Source of the DNA: Yeosuana sp043876835
GTDB lineage: Bacteria; Bacteroidota; Bacteroidia; Flavobacteriales; Flavobacteriaceae
DNA length: 64,000 nucleotides
Assembly (NCBI RefSeq): GCF_043876835.1
Contig: NZ_JBAWJZ010000008.1
Coordinates: 1-64,000, forward strand
Direction of reading: 5' to 3'
Shown: in pieces, positions 52,000 through 61,796 of the stretch
Layout of the letters: each line of letters begins with the position of its first letter
Position numbering within the stretch: position 1 is the first letter of the stretch
Position numbers and translations under genes: made by a program
The notes under the pieces: model-generated
Told to the model about the DNA's origin: nothing
Database searches by the model: none
The model's input: the letters and a program-made list of their open reading frames with translations, nothing else

Positions 52000-53265
52000 A
52001 TGTTTAGAAAATTACTTTTATTAACTCTTTTTATCTCTGCTTTATTTAGTTGTAAATCAGCCTATATTTCTAAAAATATAACCAAAAGTTTCAATGATAG
52101 TTTTTACAACAATCAATTTACCGGACTATTGGTTTACAATCCTAAAACTCACGACACCGTATTTAAATATAACGCTGACAAGTATTTTACTCCAGCTAGC
52201 AACACTAAGATATTTACACTATATACAGCTTTACACACATTACCAGAACAAATCCCAGCATTTAAGTACACAATTCAAAACGACACTATTACTATTTTAG
52301 GAACTGGAAACCCTGCTTTTTTGCACACTTTTTTTAATGACAGCACCGCTTTAAAAATGGCCAAAAATTATAAAAAAGTAAATTTGGTTTTGAATAATTT
52401 ATCGGATGACAAATTTGGACCAGGTTGGGCTTGGGAAGATTACTACACGTATTTTAGTCCAGAACGAACCAGTTTTCCAATGTATGGAAATGTTGTTACA
52501 ATAAGTAATAATGATAGTTTACAAAGTACTCCAAGTATTTTAAAAGAAGATATTCAATTTTCTGAAAATGAAAAACATAGAAGTTATAACGAAAACTCTT
52601 TTTATTATAATACAAAGGAAAGAGATACTATAGAAGTTCCTATGGTAATTGATACCATGTTAGTGTCTAAATTATGGAATGACATATTACCAAATAAAGT
52701 TGTCTTGTCTAATTATTCTGGAGAAAAGATGGAACATATTGCATACAGTGTTCCATCAGATACACTGTATAAAAGAATGATGCTAGTAAGTGATAATTTT
52801 TTAGCGGAACAAATATTAATTATGGCATCTTCAACTTTGTCTGATACTTTGAGTTCAAGTAAAATGAGAGACTATGTTTTAAACAATCAACTTAAGGATT
52901 TAAAGCAAAAACCTCGTTGGGTAGATGGTTCTGGATTAAGTAGATATAATTTATTTACACCAACATCTTTTGTCCAAGTACTGTCAAAGTTGTATGACGA
53001 AATTCCTAAAGAACGCTTATATAATTTGTTCCCAGTTGGAGGTGAATCTGGCACATTAAAAAAATATTATTCAGGTGTTTCAAATCCGTATATTCATGCT
53101 AAATCAGGAACTGTTGGCAATAATTATTCACTTAGCGGTTACTTAGTAACAAATTCAGGAGAAACATTAATTTTTAGTTTCATGAATAATCATTATAAAA
53201 CACCTACCAATGAAGTAAAAAAGAGAATGCAATCTGTTTTTGAACTACTTCGTGATAATTACTAA
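52000..53265 (+). CDS. D-alanyl-D-alanine carboxypeptidase, PBP4-type lipoprotein
   Basis: 421 aa. Lipobox ALFSCKS is at about residues 13-19. Penicillin-binding motifs are PASNTKIF (SxxK), VSDNFLAEQ (SxN) and HAKSGTVGN (KTG-like KSG). It belongs to peptidase family S13 (DacB). It trims or cleaves murein peptides in the periplasm. It follows the DeoR gene by 9 nt and may be co-transcribed with it. Confidence 0.88.
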   Translation: MFRKLLLLTLFISALFSCKSAYISKNITKSFNDSFYNNQFTGLLVYNPKTHDTVFKYNADKYFTPASNTKIFTLYTALHTLPEQIPAFKYTIQNDTITILGTGNPAFLHTFFNDSTALKMAKNYKKVNLVLNNLSDDKFGPGWAWEDYYTYFSPERTSFPMYGNVVTISNNDSLQSTPSILKEDIQFSENEKHRSYNENSFYYNTKERDTIEVPMVIDTMLVSKLWNDILPNKVVLSNYSGEKMEHIAYSVPSDTLYKRMMLVSDNFLAEQILIMASSTLSDTLSSSKMRDYVLNNQLKDLKQKPRWVDGSGLSRYNLFTPTSFVQVLSKLYDEIPKERLYNLFPVGGESGTLKKYYSGVSNPYIHAKSGTVGNNYSLSGYLVTNSGETLIFSFMNNHYKTPTNEVKKRMQSVFELLRDNY

Positions 53266-53271
53266 ACCCGA

Positions 53272-54735
53272 TTATTTATAAATCAAGGCATTTTTAAAAT
53301 GACTTTCTTTTGTTTTTAAATTAATAGGGAAACCATTAATAACGGCAAATTCAATAGTATTTCCTTTTTGTAACAGAAATGTAGAATTAGCTCCAGGCAT
53401 TAATACAAGCTTAGGCACCTTATAGCCTGTTTTGATTAAATTTATTGGTATAGATGTGTCTTTTTTATTTTTAGGCAATTCATCTATTTGCAAATAAGTA
53501 TAGCCGGATTTTAAAAGCTCAAAAACATCAATATTTGAAATGTCATCAACAGACTTGAATGTTTTTGGATACACTTTCCCTTCAACAATTTTATAACCAC
53601 TGGCATCAAAAGTGTTATAGCCATAATAGGTCGATAAATCACCTTGGTCCATAACTTTTGCTATATTGTAATAGCTAGAATGGGTATCATTATCCATTTC
53701 TAAAAGATTAATACCAAGGTCGATTTTATAATCATGGTTTAATAAATTGTACGTTGCCCCAATGATTTTTAAATCAAATAATTTTCGATCATTTTCAGGG
53801 ATTTTTTCATAGTCATCAATGGTAATACTTTTATAATTTTCTTTGGCAATACTGTAAATAGCAGACAGAATTGAAACGTAATTCAAGCGTCTGATTTCCT
53901 GTTTCTCTTTGTCATTTTTATATCCTCCAGATTCAATTAAAATGGCACTTGTTCCCCATTTTTGAATGTTATCGCCAAAAGCTCTTGGCTCAAAAGCATC
54001 ATCATATCTACCTACTTGACCAGGTGCATATTTTTGAATGATACTATTCATGAAAACAATAACTTTCATAGCATTTGCGCGTACTTCATTTATATCTTTT
54101 TCGTAATTGTATGCAGGTGCTAAATATGAAATAGTTGCAGGTTTATCTGTGTGCTCTGCGTTATAATAGGTACTTTGATCATGTAAGTTAAATCCAAAAT
54201 CAGCATTGAGGCTATCTCTTATACGTTTTAAAGTTTGACTTTCTGGCGATTGTAAACTTACAGCATCTCTATTCATATCAACTCCCAAAGCATTTCTACG
54301 TGTAAATTTTTCAGCGCCATCAGGATTTAGCATAGGCAAAAAGTGAAGCGTTACATTGCTTAAAATAGCTTCCTTTTCTTCTAAAAAATCTGGACTATTA
54401 AAGAAATTAAAAATATCAAAAATAGCTTGTGTTGCAGTAGGTTCATCTCCATGCATTTGAGACCATAAAAACACATTGGTTTTCCCCGAACCAATACTAA
54501 TTAAGGTTAAATCTCTACCTTCAATAGACCGACCTACTTTTTTAACGGTATATTTTGAATTGCTTTTAAGTTTTGCAATTAGTGGCTGTAAATCTTTATG
54601 TTTTATGCGCCTTTTGCTTATTGTAGGCTCTTTATACTTGTTGTAAGTTTCGTATAAATTAGAGGTAATATCATTGTCTTGGCCAACAACAGATGTTGTA
54701 ATTAACAATACTAAAAATACTAAAATGTGTTTCAT
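53272..54735 (-). CDS. M14-family zinc carboxypeptidase
   Basis: 487 aa from the ATG at 54735 (MKHILVFLVLLITTSVVGQ signal peptide). The zinc-binding HGDEPTATQ and the downstream FGFNLHDQ His are those of M14 peptidases, with ILIESGG near the catalytic Glu. It probably cleaves murein or other peptides in the periplasm. Follows the amidase gene by 1 nt. Confidence 0.87.
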   Translation of the reverse strand: MKHILVFLVLLITTSVVGQDNDITSNLYETYNKYKEPTISKRRIKHKDLQPLIAKLKSNSKYTVKKVGRSIEGRDLTLISIGSGKTNVFLWSQMHGDEPTATQAIFDIFNFFNSPDFLEEKEAILSNVTLHFLPMLNPDGAEKFTRRNALGVDMNRDAVSLQSPESQTLKRIRDSLNADFGFNLHDQSTYYNAEHTDKPATISYLAPAYNYEKDINEVRANAMKVIVFMNSIIQKYAPGQVGRYDDAFEPRAFGDNIQKWGTSAILIESGGYKNDKEKQEIRRLNYVSILSAIYSIAKENYKSITIDDYEKIPENDRKLFDLKIIGATYNLLNHDYKIDLGINLLEMDNDTHSSYYNIAKVMDQGDLSTYYGYNTFDASGYKIVEGKVYPKTFKSVDDISNIDVFELLKSGYTYLQIDELPKNKKDTSIPINLIKTGYKVPKLVLMPGANSTFLLQKGNTIEFAVINGFPINLKTKESHFKNALIYK

Positions 54736-54736
54736 G

Positions 54737-55402
54737 TTAAATACTGAATTTTTTAGGTGCATATTTTAAGTGAAGTCCTTTAACTCCTTTTTTTACGGCT
54801 ATCATAAAATCTTCACCCGGATCAGTTTTTTCTGTTCTGTAATTGGAGTCTTTTTCTAACCATAAATCTGTTCCTTCAAAATTTGTGTATTCATAATGAC
54901 CAATTAAATATTCAATATTGTATTTTTTAGCAAGGTATTTTACCAACCAAATATTAGCCTTTATTTGCCTTTTTGTTAAAGGCATATCCTTTGTTCCACC
55001 AACATTTTCAACACCAATGGCACAATAATTTAAACCAATAACATGTCTTGCCATGGTTGTTTCTGGCATCAAACTATAAATAGTTCCGTCTTGATCTACT
55101 ACAAATTGAGACGACACGTTTAATCCGCTTACAGATTTAATATCTGGCCTCTGATTAGGTATAGTTGAACTATTGAAAGCCTCAAATGTTTTTTCAAAAG
55201 TTGGAATAGCCGTCCAATGTAATACAATCATTTTTGGAGTAATAGTTGGTGACTCTTGTTTTAAACCGTAACGATTATCAAGATATTCTAAGGTTAACTG
55301 TTTTCTTTGGTCATCAAAAACAACAGGTTTTGAAACAATTTTTTTTGAAGTACCACACGAAAACAATAGAAACAGACTTAAGCAAATAGTAAAATATTTC
55401 AT
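54737..55402 (-). CDS. N-acetylmuramoyl-L-alanine amidase, lipoprotein
   Basis: 221 aa. Lipobox LFLLFSCGTS is at about residues 9-18. The Amidase_2 fold has zinc ligands in LHWTAIPTFE (His), ARHVIGLNYCAIGVENVGG and IGHYEYTNFEGTDLW. It removes stem peptides from muramic acid, feeding the M14 peptidase and, downstream, the dipeptide epimerase. Confidence 0.9.
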   Translation of the reverse strand: MKYFTICLSLFLLFSCGTSKKIVSKPVVFDDQRKQLTLEYLDNRYGLKQESPTITPKMIVLHWTAIPTFEKTFEAFNSSTIPNQRPDIKSVSGLNVSSQFVVDQDGTIYSLMPETTMARHVIGLNYCAIGVENVGGTKDMPLTKRQIKANIWLVKYLAKKYNIEYLIGHYEYTNFEGTDLWLEKDSNYRTEKTDPGEDFMIAVKKGVKGLHLKYAPKKFSI

Positions 55403-55577
55403 ATAGAAGAATTTGACTTTTATTAATACTTATATTGAGAAAGCTAAACGAAATTTAAAGATATAAATTTATAATTATAAAACATCTGTTAAAATTGTAC
55501 AAATGTAAACTTGTATGATGTTTGTTTTAAGTATATATATAGTATTTTTGATAAGTAAAAATTAAAAAATAATAGAA

Positions 55578-56000
55578 ATGTCAATTCATATTACAACAAT
55601 CTGGAAAGGCAACATGAAGTTTGAAAGCACTAATCCATCAGGGCATAATTTATTTATAGATGCTGGGCCAGAAAATGATGGACATGGAGAAGGGTACAGA
55701 CCAAAAGCTTTGATGTTGTCTGCACTTGCAGGATGTTCAGGCTTAGATGTTGCGTCTTTAATAAAAAAGATGAAGTTAAAAGTTGATGATTTTAAAATTG
55801 AAATAGACGCCAATCTTACTGAAGAACACCCAAAGTTTTACGATAAGGTAACCATGGAGTTTCATTTTTTTGGAAAGGAACTGAAAGAAGAAAAACTTCA
55901 AAAAGCGGTTGATTTATCAGTAGAAAAGTACTGTGGAGTTATGGAGATGTTTCGTCAGTTTGCAGAATTAAATATTAAGACCCTTTTTCACAATCAATAA
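55578..56000 (+). CDS. OsmC-family protein
   Basis: 140 aa. The family core AGCSGLDVASLIKKMK contains the redox-active Cys, with a second Cys in VEKYCGVMEMF. It is a hydroperoxide-reducing or related stress protein in the cytoplasm. Confidence 0.9.
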   Translation: MSIHITTIWKGNMKFESTNPSGHNLFIDAGPENDGHGEGYRPKALMLSALAGCSGLDVASLIKKMKLKVDDFKIEIDANLTEEHPKFYDKVTMEFHFFGKELKEEKLQKAVDLSVEKYCGVMEMFRQFAELNIKTLFHNQ

Positions 56001-56033
56001 TCCTAAAGCAGTATTCAAACATTAATTATTTAA

Positions 56034-57740
56034 ATGCGCTGGACACTTAAACCTAAACCAGATTCGTTAAAAGTTGAAGCTTTGCAAAAAGCACTTCAAG
56101 TAGATTCTATTGTTGCAACGTTGCTTTTAGAAAGAGGCATAGAAACCTATGGGGAAGCTAAAAAGTTTTTCAGGCCTAGTTTAGACGATTTGCATAATCC
56201 GTTCTTAATGAAAGATATGGATAAAGCAGTTGCGCGTATTGAAAAGGCAATAGCTAATCAAGAAAATATTTTGGTTTATGGTGATTATGATGTTGATGGA
56301 ACAACTGCGGTAGCTTTAATGTCTTCATATTTAAAAACAAGATCTGAGCTTGTCTTAACATATATTCCAAACCGTTATGATGAAGGCTATGGAATTTCTT
56401 ATAAAGGAATAAATTTTGCTTTAGAAAACGATTTTACACTTATTATAGCCTTAGATTGTGGAATCAAATCGGTTGATAAAGTTGCTTATGCTAAAGAATT
56501 AGGTATAGATTTTATTATTTGTGACCACCACAGACCTGGAAGTGAAGTTCCAGATGCTGTTGCAGTTTTAGATCCTAAACAGGACGAATGCCATTATCCT
56601 TATGATGAATTATGTGGTTGTGGAGTAGGCTTTAAACTAATCCAAGCACTTGCATCTAACGAAGGAAAATCAATTGAAGATTTAGTGGAGTATCTGGATT
56701 TGGTAGCTACTGCTATTGGCGCAGACATTGTTCCCATTACTGGAGAAAACAGGGTATTGGCATATTTTGGTTTGCAGGTTATAAACAGTAGTCCCAGACC
56801 AGGAATAAAAGCCATTCTTGAGTGTGTTAATAAAACAGAACTTACTATTACTGACGTAGTTTTTATAGTTGCACCAAGAATTAATGCAGCTGGCAGAATG
56901 CAGCATGGTAATTTTGCAGTGACTTTATTGGTAGAGACAGAATATGACAAAGCACTTCAGCATGCCAGTGAAATTGACAATTATAATTCAGACAGAAAAG
57001 AAGAGGATAAACGTATTACTGAAGAAGCACTTATTCAAATTGAAAAAAATGGAGAGCAAAATAAGTTTACAACGGTTGTTTATCAAGAAGATTGGCATAA
57101 AGGCGTTATTGGAATTGTTGCTTCTAGACTTACCGAAACATATTACAGACCCACTTTAGTATTTACAAAAAGTGGAGATAAATTGGCAGCTTCAGCACGC
57201 TCTGTTAGGGATTTTGATATTTATAATGTTTTAGAAGCTTGCAGCGAATATATCGAACAATTTGGGGGTCATAAATATGCTGCCGGATTAACGCTTAAAG
57301 AAGAAAATTATGAGGCTTTTAAACAAGCATTTGAAGATGAGGTTTCAAAAACCATTGACAGATCTCTATTAATACCAGAAATTAAGATTGATAGTAATAT
57401 TGATTTAAATGATATTACACCAAAGTTTTATAGAATTATTAAACAATTTGCCCCTTTTGGACCTGGGAATATGACTCCGGTTTTTATGACTGAAAATTTG
57501 AAAGATACCGGTTATGGCAAATGTGTTGGTGATGACAAGACCCATTTAAGAATAACAGTTACTCAACCAAATGCAAATAGCTTGGTTGCCATTGGCTTTG
57601 GAATGGGAGATAAAATAGATATAATCACGAACAAAAAAGAATTTAAAGCTGTTTACTCAATTGATGAAAATGAATGGAATGGTAATACTAGCTTGCAATT
57701 AAAATTAAGAGATATTAAAGACCAAGAAACAGATTTATGA
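56034..57740 (+). CDS. recJ: Single-stranded-DNA-specific exonuclease RecJ
   Basis: 568 aa, full length. DHH-family motifs VYGDYDVDGTTA (motif I), ALDCGIKS, ICDHHRPGSEVPDA (DHH) and the DHHA1 GGHKYAAGLTL block are present. It degrades 5' single strands in recombination and repair. Its stop overlaps the MFS gene start. Confidence 0.96.
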   Translation: MRWTLKPKPDSLKVEALQKALQVDSIVATLLLERGIETYGEAKKFFRPSLDDLHNPFLMKDMDKAVARIEKAIANQENILVYGDYDVDGTTAVALMSSYLKTRSELVLTYIPNRYDEGYGISYKGINFALENDFTLIIALDCGIKSVDKVAYAKELGIDFIICDHHRPGSEVPDAVAVLDPKQDECHYPYDELCGCGVGFKLIQALASNEGKSIEDLVEYLDLVATAIGADIVPITGENRVLAYFGLQVINSSPRPGIKAILECVNKTELTITDVVFIVAPRINAAGRMQHGNFAVTLLVETEYDKALQHASEIDNYNSDRKEEDKRITEEALIQIEKNGEQNKFTTVVYQEDWHKGVIGIVASRLTETYYRPTLVFTKSGDKLAASARSVRDFDIYNVLEACSEYIEQFGGHKYAAGLTLKEENYEAFKQAFEDEVSKTIDRSLLIPEIKIDSNIDLNDITPKFYRIIKQFAPFGPGNMTPVFMTENLKDTGYGKCVGDDKTHLRITVTQPNANSLVAIGFGMGDKIDIITNKKEFKAVYSIDENEWNGNTSLQLKLRDIKDQETDL

Positions 57741-59002
57741 CAAAAAATGACCCTTATGCAGCTTTAAGAATTAAAGAGTTTAAAATATTTTTATTGTTAA
57801 GGTTTGTATTAGTGTTTGGTTGGTCTATGCAATTTATTGTGATTGAGTGGGAAGTCTATAGTCTTACCAAAGATCCTTTATCACTCGGTCTTATTGGTTT
57901 AATGGAAATTATACCGGCATTAACAATGGCACTGTTTGCTGGCCATATTGTAGATCAAAAAGAAAAGCGTAATCTTTTGGCAACTTGTATAGCTGCCTTT
58001 TCATTAATTAGTTTAGGGTTGTTTTTACTTACATGGCCTGTTATTGTTTCAACATGGAGCACCAAAACCATTTTGTATTCAATATACGCCTTAGTATTTT
58101 TTGGTGGGTTTTTACGTTCCTTTTTTGGGCCTACTATTTTCTCATTAATAGCACTTATTGTTCCTAAAAAATCATACGCCAACGCAGCTACTTGGAGCAG
58201 TTCTACATGGCAAATGTCATCAGTTTTAGGTCCTGCATTTGCAGGATTTTCTATTGGTTGGATAGGAGTGCACTGGTCTCTTTGTATCATTTTCAGCTTG
58301 ATTTTTTTATCATTAATCATTGTGTTACAGATTAAGAAAAAACCTATACTTAATCCAAAATTAGGAGAACCTGTAATTCAAAGTTTAAAAGAAGGTGTTC
58401 AGTTTGTTTTTAAAACAAAAGCGATTTTAGGAGCCTTAACTTTAGATATGGTTGCTGTTTTATTTGGTGGCGCAGTTGCTTTATTACCTGTTTTTGCACA
58501 GGATATTTTAAAAGTAGGTTCAGAAGGATTTGGAGTATTAAGAGCGGCACCAGCTGTTGGTGCTTTTTTAACGATGCTGATTACTGCTTATTTACCAATA
58601 AGCAAAAATGCAGGAATGAAACTTTTAGGAGCCATTTTTGGTTTTGGAGTTTGCATTATTGTTTTTGGATTATCTTCAGTTTTCTGGATTTCGGTTTTGG
58701 CGTTATTTTTTAGCGGAGTGACAGATGGTGTTTCCATGGTGATTAGACAAACTATTTTACAAATTAAAACTCCCGACCATATGCGAGGTAGAGTAGCTTC
58801 GGTTAACTCTATGTTTGTTGGATCTTCCAATGAACTTGGTGCTTTTGAAAGTGGTTTAACCGCCAAACTTATGGGAACAGTTACTGCAGTTGTTTTTGGT
58901 GGAACCATGACTTTAATTACTGTTGTTACTACAGGAATTGTATCTCCTTCGTTCAGAAAGTTAGATTTAACAAAGGATATTGAAGATCATCAGAAAGATT
59001 AA
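57737..59002 (+). CDS. MFS transporter
   Basis: 421 aa with 10-12 membrane segments; resembles the enterobactin-exporter-like (EntS) subgroup (WEVYSLTKDPLSLGLIGLME at the N-terminus, ending in a short hydrophilic tail). Substrate unknown. It overlaps recJ by 4 bp and converges on lpxH with a 4-bp overlap. Confidence 0.85.
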   Translation: MTKNDPYAALRIKEFKIFLLLRFVLVFGWSMQFIVIEWEVYSLTKDPLSLGLIGLMEIIPALTMALFAGHIVDQKEKRNLLATCIAAFSLISLGLFLLTWPVIVSTWSTKTILYSIYALVFFGGFLRSFFGPTIFSLIALIVPKKSYANAATWSSSTWQMSSVLGPAFAGFSIGWIGVHWSLCIIFSLIFLSLIIVLQIKKKPILNPKLGEPVIQSLKEGVQFVFKTKAILGALTLDMVAVLFGGAVALLPVFAQDILKVGSEGFGVLRAAPAVGAFLTMLITAYLPISKNAGMKLLGAIFGFGVCIIVFGLSSVFWISVLALFFSGVTDGVSMVIRQTILQIKTPDHMRGRVASVNSMFVGSSNELGAFESGLTAKLMGTVTAVVFGGTMTLITVVTTGIVSPSFRKLDLTKDIEDHQKD

Positions 59003-59769
59003 TATTTTTTCAATTCCATCTTTTCTCCATCGAAAACACCATATGTGTAGTAACCAATCCAGTCACCAAGATTGATGTATTTTGATGTATTTGTAAGGTT
59101 GATTTCTAAAGGTAAATGACGGTGACCAAAAATGAAAAAATCTCTATGTTTTTCGCTTAATTTTTTCTTACTGTATTGCACCAACCATTCATTTTCTTCT
59201 CCTAGAAATTTAGCATCTTCATCACCTGAAATCAATTTATTTTTTACTGATAAATATTGAGCAATTCGCATACCAATATCAGGATGGAGCCATCTGAAAA
59301 GCCATTTAAAAAAAGGGTTGGTAAACACTTTTTTCATACGTTTATAACCTTTATCACCTGGACCCAAACCATCGCCATGTCCAATAAAAAAAGTTTTATT
59401 ATTGAATTTAAATTCTTGAGGGTGATGAAACACTGGAATGCTAAATTCTGTTTTAAAATAATCAGTCATCCATAAATCATGGTTTCCTACAAAGTAATAA
59501 ATAGGAATTCCAGAATCGCTAATTTCGGCCAATTTCCCCAAGGTTCTGGTAAACCCTTTTGGCACAACCGTTTTATATTCAAACCAAAAGTCAAACAAAT
59601 CACCTAAAAGAAAAATCGCAGTGGCATCTTTTTTAATCTCATCTAACCAGGCAACAAACTTCTGTTCTCGAGGCAATGAAATTTCATATGTTGGCGCTCC
59701 AAGATGATTATCTGAAGCGAAGTAAATCTTTTTTCCTTCTGAAATAGTTATATCGTTACTGTTATTCAT
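58999..59769 (-). CDS. lpxH: UDP-2,3-diacylglucosamine diphosphatase-like phosphatase
   Basis: 256 aa from the ATG at 59769; a start at 59793 lies deeper in queD. Metallophosphatase ligands are FASDNHLGA, GDLFDFWFE, VGNHDLWM, GHGDG and FGHRHLP. It fits the lipid A pathway enzyme of Bacteroidetes. The N-terminus overlaps the 3' end of queD by 8 bp. Confidence 0.85.
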   Translation of the reverse strand: MNNSNDITISEGKKIYFASDNHLGAPTYEISLPREQKFVAWLDEIKKDATAIFLLGDLFDFWFEYKTVVPKGFTRTLGKLAEISDSGIPIYYFVGNHDLWMTDYFKTEFSIPVFHHPQEFKFNNKTFFIGHGDGLGPGDKGYKRMKKVFTNPFFKWLFRWLHPDIGMRIAQYLSVKNKLISGDEDAKFLGEENEWLVQYSKKKLSEKHRDFFIFGHRHLPLEINLTNTSKYINLGDWIGYYTYGVFDGEKMELKKY

Positions 59770-60214
59770 TATCACTAGCGTACCATTCTGCAAAAGAGGT
59801 GTCTGTTTCTTGAAGTTTTAAAGAATGAAGTTTTATATGATTTGGTAAACGTTTTTTAATTTTATTTGAAAAATCAATCACCATCATTTCGCTTGTTGGT
59901 TGATAATCTACCAATAACACATTGTGGCCTCTTTCTTCAAGCTCTTTGGCTAACTCAACATGCGGTGTGTTTTTATTAAAAACCGTTGCATGGTCAAAAA
60001 CATTAACAATTTCTTCTTTCACAATATGCTTTAAATCGCCAAAATCTATAACCATCCCAAATTTTACATTCGAGTTGTCTTTTATTGGTTTGCCTATTAC
60101 TGTAACAGATAATTTATAACTATGCCCATGAACATTTTTACATTTACCATCATAGCCATATAGAGCATGACCTGTTTCAAAAGAAAATTGTTTAGTAATA
60201 CGAATATTGCTCAT
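59762..60214 (-). CDS. queD: 6-carboxytetrahydropterin synthase
   Basis: 150 aa. The PTPS zinc-binding His set is in FETGHALYGYDG and VHGHSYKLSV, with the catalytic Cys in KCKNVHGH and the C-terminal QETDTSFAEW glutamate. It makes the queuosine precursor 6-carboxytetrahydropterin. Co-transcribed with lpxH. Confidence 0.94.
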   Translation of the reverse strand: MSNIRITKQFSFETGHALYGYDGKCKNVHGHSYKLSVTVIGKPIKDNSNVKFGMVIDFGDLKHIVKEEIVNVFDHATVFNKNTPHVELAKELEERGHNVLLVDYQPTSEMMVIDFSNKIKKRLPNHIKLHSLKLQETDTSFAEWYASDNE

Positions 60215-60242
60215 TAACAGTGTTATTTATCTTGTAAAGATA

Positions 60243-60341
60243 CTATCTTCTTTTTTTTCTGTTGAAAAAAAATATGATTATTAGTGCCAAACCAAGTAAA
60301 AGGAATAATCCTCTACCGGCTATAAATTTTAAAGTTTCCAT
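60243..60341 (-). CDS. Tiny single-pass membrane protein
   Basis: 32 aa. METLKFIAGRG is followed by a 16-residue hydrophobic helix and a basic tail FNRKKRR, positive-inside topology. Its ATG overlaps the stop of the preceding small gene (TAATG), so it is translationally coupled. Unknown function. Confidence 0.5.
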   Translation of the reverse strand: METLKFIAGRGLFLLLGLALIIIFFFNRKKRR

Positions 60342-60535
60342 TAGTCTTTATTTATTCTATTTTTATTATATCTATAAATCAAATAAGCAATAGCCACTAA
60401 AATTACAAATGGTAGCATAGAGCCAATAAAAACGCCTATTTCATAATTAGAATCAGGAGCATTTTTTATTTTATCTTCTATATTAATGTCTTGAAGAATG
60501 GTTATTAATATCATTAATTTAAAAATTATTTTCAA
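60341..60535 (-). CDS. Small membrane protein
   Basis: 64 aa. It has an N-terminal signal-like stretch (IIFKLMILITIL), an acidic loop, one membrane helix (FIGSMLPFVILVAIAYLIY) and a basic tail RYNKNRINKD. No family recognised. It forms a coupled pair with the 32-aa gene. Confidence 0.55.
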   Translation of the reverse strand: MKIIFKLMILITILQDINIEDKIKNAPDSNYEIGVFIGSMLPFVILVAIAYLIYRYNKNRINKD

Positions 60536-60661
60536 ATTTAGGCTTTTTTAATAAAGCATAATATATTCTTTTTGCTGTTTGTTTGATTTATTTAGTAATC
60601 ATTTAAATGATTACTTTTGCATAACATTTTATTGTAAATTTAATTTTTAAAATTTCACCTA

Positions 60662-61459
60662 ATGAAAAATATATTAGTACCAGTTGGGACTTCAAATAAT
60701 ACAATAAGCCATTTGCAATACGCTGTTGATTTTGCAGAAGCTTTTGGAGCTAAACTTTATGTTGTTCATATTTACAAAGTGTTTACAAAAGCTGGAACGA
60801 TGATAAATTTAGATCATATTTTGGAGCGTGAAAGCAAAGATTATTTGAATGAGTTAATCTCTAAGATAGACACAAAAAATGTTGAGGTTGTTACAAAAGC
60901 ATTAAAAGGAAAGGTTGTTAACACATTGGAATTGGTTTGTAAAATAGCTAATATTGATTTGGTTTTAATACAACCTAGAACTAATTCAGTAAATGATGAA
61001 GTTTTTTTAGGTGAAACATCAGGTAAAATTATAAAACAAATGAATGGTCCAGCAACAATGATTGTGCCTGAAGGATATATTTTTGAGCCTATTCACAATA
61101 TATTAATGGCTATGAAATCGGCTATTATTAAAAAGGAGAACGCTTTAGAATCTCTTAAAGCTTTAAAAGAAAAGTTTAAGTGTAAAATTGATTTGCTGTT
61201 AGTAAAAACACCTTTTCACAAAGAAGGAGATTTTGATGTGAATGAGGAATTATCCGCATTGGTTGATGACATTTCAACTACAGAAAATGCCACAACATTT
61301 CAAGGTGTATTAAGGCACTATGAATCGCACAATCCAGATATGTTATGTGTGGTAAGACGTAAAAGAGGATTTTTCACAAAAAAATGGGAAAAAAATGTAA
61401 TTTTGAAAAAGGATTTTTCAAGTTCAATTCCTGTTTTAGTTTTAAGTGAATTAAAATAA
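60662..61459 (+). CDS. Universal stress protein, two-domain
   Basis: 265 aa. It starts MKNILVPVGTSNNTISHLQY and has two UspA-like halves (about 1-140 and 145-265). The ATP-binding GXXG(9X)GS signature is degenerate (GETSGKIIKQMNGPATMIVP). Cytoplasmic; the role is probably stress adaptation. Confidence 0.85.
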   Translation: MKNILVPVGTSNNTISHLQYAVDFAEAFGAKLYVVHIYKVFTKAGTMINLDHILERESKDYLNELISKIDTKNVEVVTKALKGKVVNTLELVCKIANIDLVLIQPRTNSVNDEVFLGETSGKIIKQMNGPATMIVPEGYIFEPIHNILMAMKSAIIKKENALESLKALKEKFKCKIDLLLVKTPFHKEGDFDVNEELSALVDDISTTENATTFQGVLRHYESHNPDMLCVVRRKRGFFTKKWEKNVILKKDFSSSIPVLVLSELK

Positions 61460-61465
61460 TTTTTT

Positions 61466-61539
61466 GGGGATGTAGCTCAGTTGGCTAGAGCGCTTGGCTG
61501 GCAGCCAAGAGGTCGTGGGTTCGAGCCCCATCTTCTCCA
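61466..61539 (+). tRNA. tRNA-Ala (GGC)
   Basis: 74 nt. Acceptor GGGGATG faces CTTCTCC (one G:U and one mismatch), D arm AGCTCAGTTGGCTAGAGC, anticodon stem-loop CTTGGCTGGCAGCCAAG with anticodon GGC, T arm GTGGG-TTCGAGC-CCCAT, discriminator A. CCA is not encoded. Confidence 0.92.
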
Positions 61540-61796
61540 CTATAAAACTCTAATTAATTGTATTTCAATTAGTTAGATTTTTTGTTTTCATATTTTGTCC
61601 ATTATTAACCCATGTATAGATAAAAAACTTAAAAACAAAATGTGTGTGAGTCTTGTTTAGTTGAGCAAACAGGAAAAAGTCGAACCTTTTATTATTGGAA
61701 TTGGAAAAATTTGAATCAATATTTTTCTAAACAAAAAATATATTCTAAAATTTAACATTTACACAAAATGATTTTATAGTTTTAAAAAAAAAAGAA

